From Dipylidium caninum (lineage: Eukaryota > Platyhelminthes > Cestoda > Cyclophyllidea > Dipylidiidae), in assembly GCA_017562135.1 (NCBI GenBank), contig QEYB01001217.1:620001-684000 (forward strand): DNA of 64,000 nucleotides. Direction: 5' to 3'. A program made the position numbers and the translations under genes. The notes beneath the pieces are model-generated. The model was not told where the DNA came from. It saw only the letters and a list, made by a program, of their open reading frames with translations, and made no database searches. Shown piece by piece: positions 61,301 to 64,000 of this stretch; positions within the stretch are counted from its first letter, which is position 1; every line of letters begins with the position of its first letter.

Positions 61301-64000
61301 AAGCTATCAAGAACTTACTTCATGTTCACGGTGAAGATTTTTGAGTTTAAACGAAGAGCTCTGAAGTCTTAGTGCGTAAAAAACTCATCCCCCTGATGAC
61401 GGGGCAACAAAGAGCACAATATAGTTAATATGCATTATCACTTATTAGAGAAATTAGTTTTATATGCAGTCATCTGGTGCCAGATTCTAGTTTACTCGTC
61501 TTCCATTCCCCTCGTTGCCATGTGATCATGTCTGACGCCACAGTCATCGGGTCCATCCATTCTTAATCATAATCTGGGAAATAATTACCGCAAGAGGAGG
61601 GAATGATTGGGGTCTTAGTGAGGCTAAGCCGTGCAGTTCCACGCATTCTTCGCTGACTTTCATCAAGTCATTTGTAGAAGGACTAAAGGCGATTAACAGG
61701 GAAAACCACGGTTGGGCACATTTGGCTGAATAGCCACTTTTTCTGTCCATTTCTTCGCATTTACCCACAAGCTTATTTATCCGCTAGAAGAGCTCATATG
61801 GTGAGAAAAGATGAGAAGAGATAAATAAGGACAGAGGCTGCAGATAATGCAAGTTAGTTTCAAAAAGTAGCAGACTGAGAGCGCCACATGCAAACAAAAG
61901 AGTTTTATGGACCAGATATAGACTGATTGTTATCATGGTGAATGGTAACGGCGAAAAGTTGATGAAAGTGAGTAAAAAGGATTTCGCTTTGGGATCGAGA
62001 CACAACTTCCCTTTGAACTACTACACAGACGTGGAGCCAGAAACTTATCAAGCCATTAGCGCCTGCGTGAAGCGTTTAGAAGACAGAAAACACATGCGGC
62101 GCTGTGATTAAATACTATAATTTTGTTCTATTTACTAAGTTTTATGGACTTTTGCTCCGTCCTTTAAGCAGATGGTAAGCGAACAGAATGGAAGGAAGTG
62201 CAGGCTTATTGTGTACTAAGGATTTGGAGGGTGCCGTATTAAAAGCCCGTGACAGGAGAAAGTTGGAATGGAAAGTAAATAAAACAGCGTAGGTGTCATA
62301 TTAAATTCTACTGCAAGTGGCAAAAGGACATAGGCGTCGATTGGGACAAAGTTGGAGTGTGGCAGAGAGGAAGACAGTTAAACTGTGGAGAAAGTCACAT
62401 TAAGCGGAACAACTGGCAGGCCAATGGGATGTACCTTTTTCCATTGTTATTCATCGCCTTTTTAACCTTGCAAATGAAAACCCTTTTCCTTCATTGTCGC
62501 GATTCCCGTCCACTTGCAGACGTAGGCGTGTCACGTATGTAAGGATCAGTAAACGTACAGATATGCAACGCTGGGTATTTTTCTGGCCATGTTATAATAG
62601 CACTCTATGTTTTGTTTTAACATAACTCAAGTCGTAGTTTGGAGGTTTCGTTCGGCACACGAGCGGAGGCCTGGTTTACCAACCTTGTTGAGCTTCTCAA
62701 CTTCCTACATGGTAATCGAGAAGCCTTACTTATTCAATGGAATTAATGATAGGGAGGAGAAATGCTATAGTTGTGCTTCTAAACGTGGTCCAGAGCGAAT
62801 TACAGGCTAACTGGATGGGAGCCACATCATGCCGGTTGTGATCACCTCAATTCTCGTGTTGTGATCTAGCTCAGGTGACGGATTTTGATCTGCAGTGAAG
62901 ATGCTTTCTTTGAAACACTCATTAAAGAGTGAAAAGATCAAAATTTACCTCGAAAATTTATGTTCATCCTCCAAAATGGTCCTAGGATTAACAGAACCAG
63001 ATGAATGAAAATTAGCACACTTGAGAATGAATTCTGCTGTATCTTCAATAATCTAATACTCTGTTTCCCCAATCCTGCTCTAGGTAGACGTTGCTCCCGG
63101 GCGTGTGTATCTGCAGACCGCTGTCACTGGCAACAAGCTGGGTATGAGAAATTCTAAGAGCAGGACGAGAACATTGGAATGCATGCTTAAAATAAGTCTT
63201 GCCTAGATCATAGCTGAAGGTTAGCATTTGAGGTGTGACTTTTTGTGCAAAAGACGGTTAATATATTGTCCGAAATAAATTAATTTCGGGTTAATGACCA
63301 GGTGCGCGCGAAAGTAAAAGTGAATCATGTGATACATTGCTACCCAAATGAATTTTAGATGGTTTGTGCTGGTGTATCAACTTAGTCTCAGGGCTTTGGG
63401 AACAGGAAAAAGATAAATTAAGTAAACTCAGGGGAATAATTTGTAATCATTTGAATGGCTAGATTTTGTGCGCACCACATTTGTGTGTCCAAGAGAAAAA
63501 CAGACTGCACTGAACTGTTACTTATTTATGCACGAAGTTCTGAAAATACAAACGAAAAAGGACTAGCAAGTCGGCTGCAAAATGTCAATGACACGCTTGG
63601 TGTGCTAATTTTTGGCAAAAACGTTGTAAGCTATATTGCACATAATGCATTATAAATGTGTGCACCCTGGAACCCCTTTGCTCCTAAAGGAGGACCAATG
63701 TTTTAAAAATTTCAATCTTTTTCTATTGTTTGTTTTTATCATCCAAAATGGTGACCTAATCTGTCACAGCAGCGGTGACTTTTTAAACTACGACGCTCCC
63801 GCATTCAAATGAATGGCGATTGCGCGCTTTGCCATACGATTAAAATTATCAAATCGTATAGCCGTAGTTAAGCTTTCTTCAACTAATGACAAAGTTGAAA
63901 AGTTTTTTACTTCATTACAGTGTTACTCTACGAACTATTGCACATTAATTAGGTTCCTGTTAACTTGCAACGGTTTTGATGTGTATTTTAAAGTACTCAG
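58311..64000. other. Right flank, no gene recognised
   Basis: None of the open frames, including 58655-59059, 60113-60391 and 61110-61372, resembles a known family or carries paired splice sites in a consistent phase. Both strands are similarly open. The remaining SLC10 segments were looked for and not seen. There are no obvious tandem repeats, tRNA-like or rRNA-like sequences. Confidence 0.5.

Noticed and set aside
1..64000. CRISPR arrays, bacterial operons, rRNA, tRNA or spliced-leader RNA genes
   Set aside because: No regularly spaced repeats, ribosome-binding-site/operon structure or recognisable RNA gene sequence was seen; the short box-B-like matches lacked tRNA context.

Overview
The window looks like nuclear DNA from a flatworm, most likely a cestode (tapeworm). 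Every recognisable gene is animal and split by GT-AG introns. Many introns are extremely short (30-37 nt), with a second group near 70-85 nt and a few of several kb. From memory, taeniid tapeworm genomes show short-intron peaks near 36 and 73 nt; I could not check this, and the genus is not resolved. There is no prokaryotic, organellar or viral gene set, and I saw no CRISPR array, rRNA or tRNA.

Layout. (1) 2410-16407, minus strand: the 5' nine exons of a SHANK-type postsynaptic scaffold (ubiquitin-like N-terminal domain, ankyrin repeats, linker, PDZ). Its 3' part lies left of the window or is unrecognised. All exon phases agree, one intron has a GC donor, and no SH3 domain fits between the ankyrin repeats and PDZ. 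(2) 17352-18478, plus: a complete BuGZ/ZNF207-like gene (320 aa) with five introns of 30-35 nt. (3) 19822-22253, minus: a complete macroH2A histone (321 aa) with a much reduced linker. (4) 24070-32278, plus: a divergent U2AF65-like splicing factor (RS region, RRM1, RRM2, UHM) with a 6.5-kb intron inside RRM2. (5) 32279-53106: almost 21 kb with no gene I can support. (6) 53107-53743, plus: a first exon of an SLC10A3/A5-like (P3-type) transporter; the remaining membrane segments were not found. (7) 57059-58310, plus: a decayed mariner transposon. (8) The rest, to 64000, has no recognised gene.

The genes do not form one pathway. SHANK organises synapses or cell junctions, BuGZ binds Bub3 and microtubules and is linked to splicing, macroH2A is a chromatin variant and U2AF65 selects 3' splice sites. 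Two head-to-head pairs (SHANK/BuGZ and macroH2A/U2AF65-like) may share promoter regions. The most interesting points are the run of 30-35-nt introns in BuGZ, the U2AF65-like protein without the motif that normally binds its small partner, the short-linker macroH2A, and the GC-AG intron inside the SHANK PDZ domain. I found no convincing undescribed multi-gene system. Exon boundaries were worked out by hand from splice motifs, reading phase and remembered family alignments.
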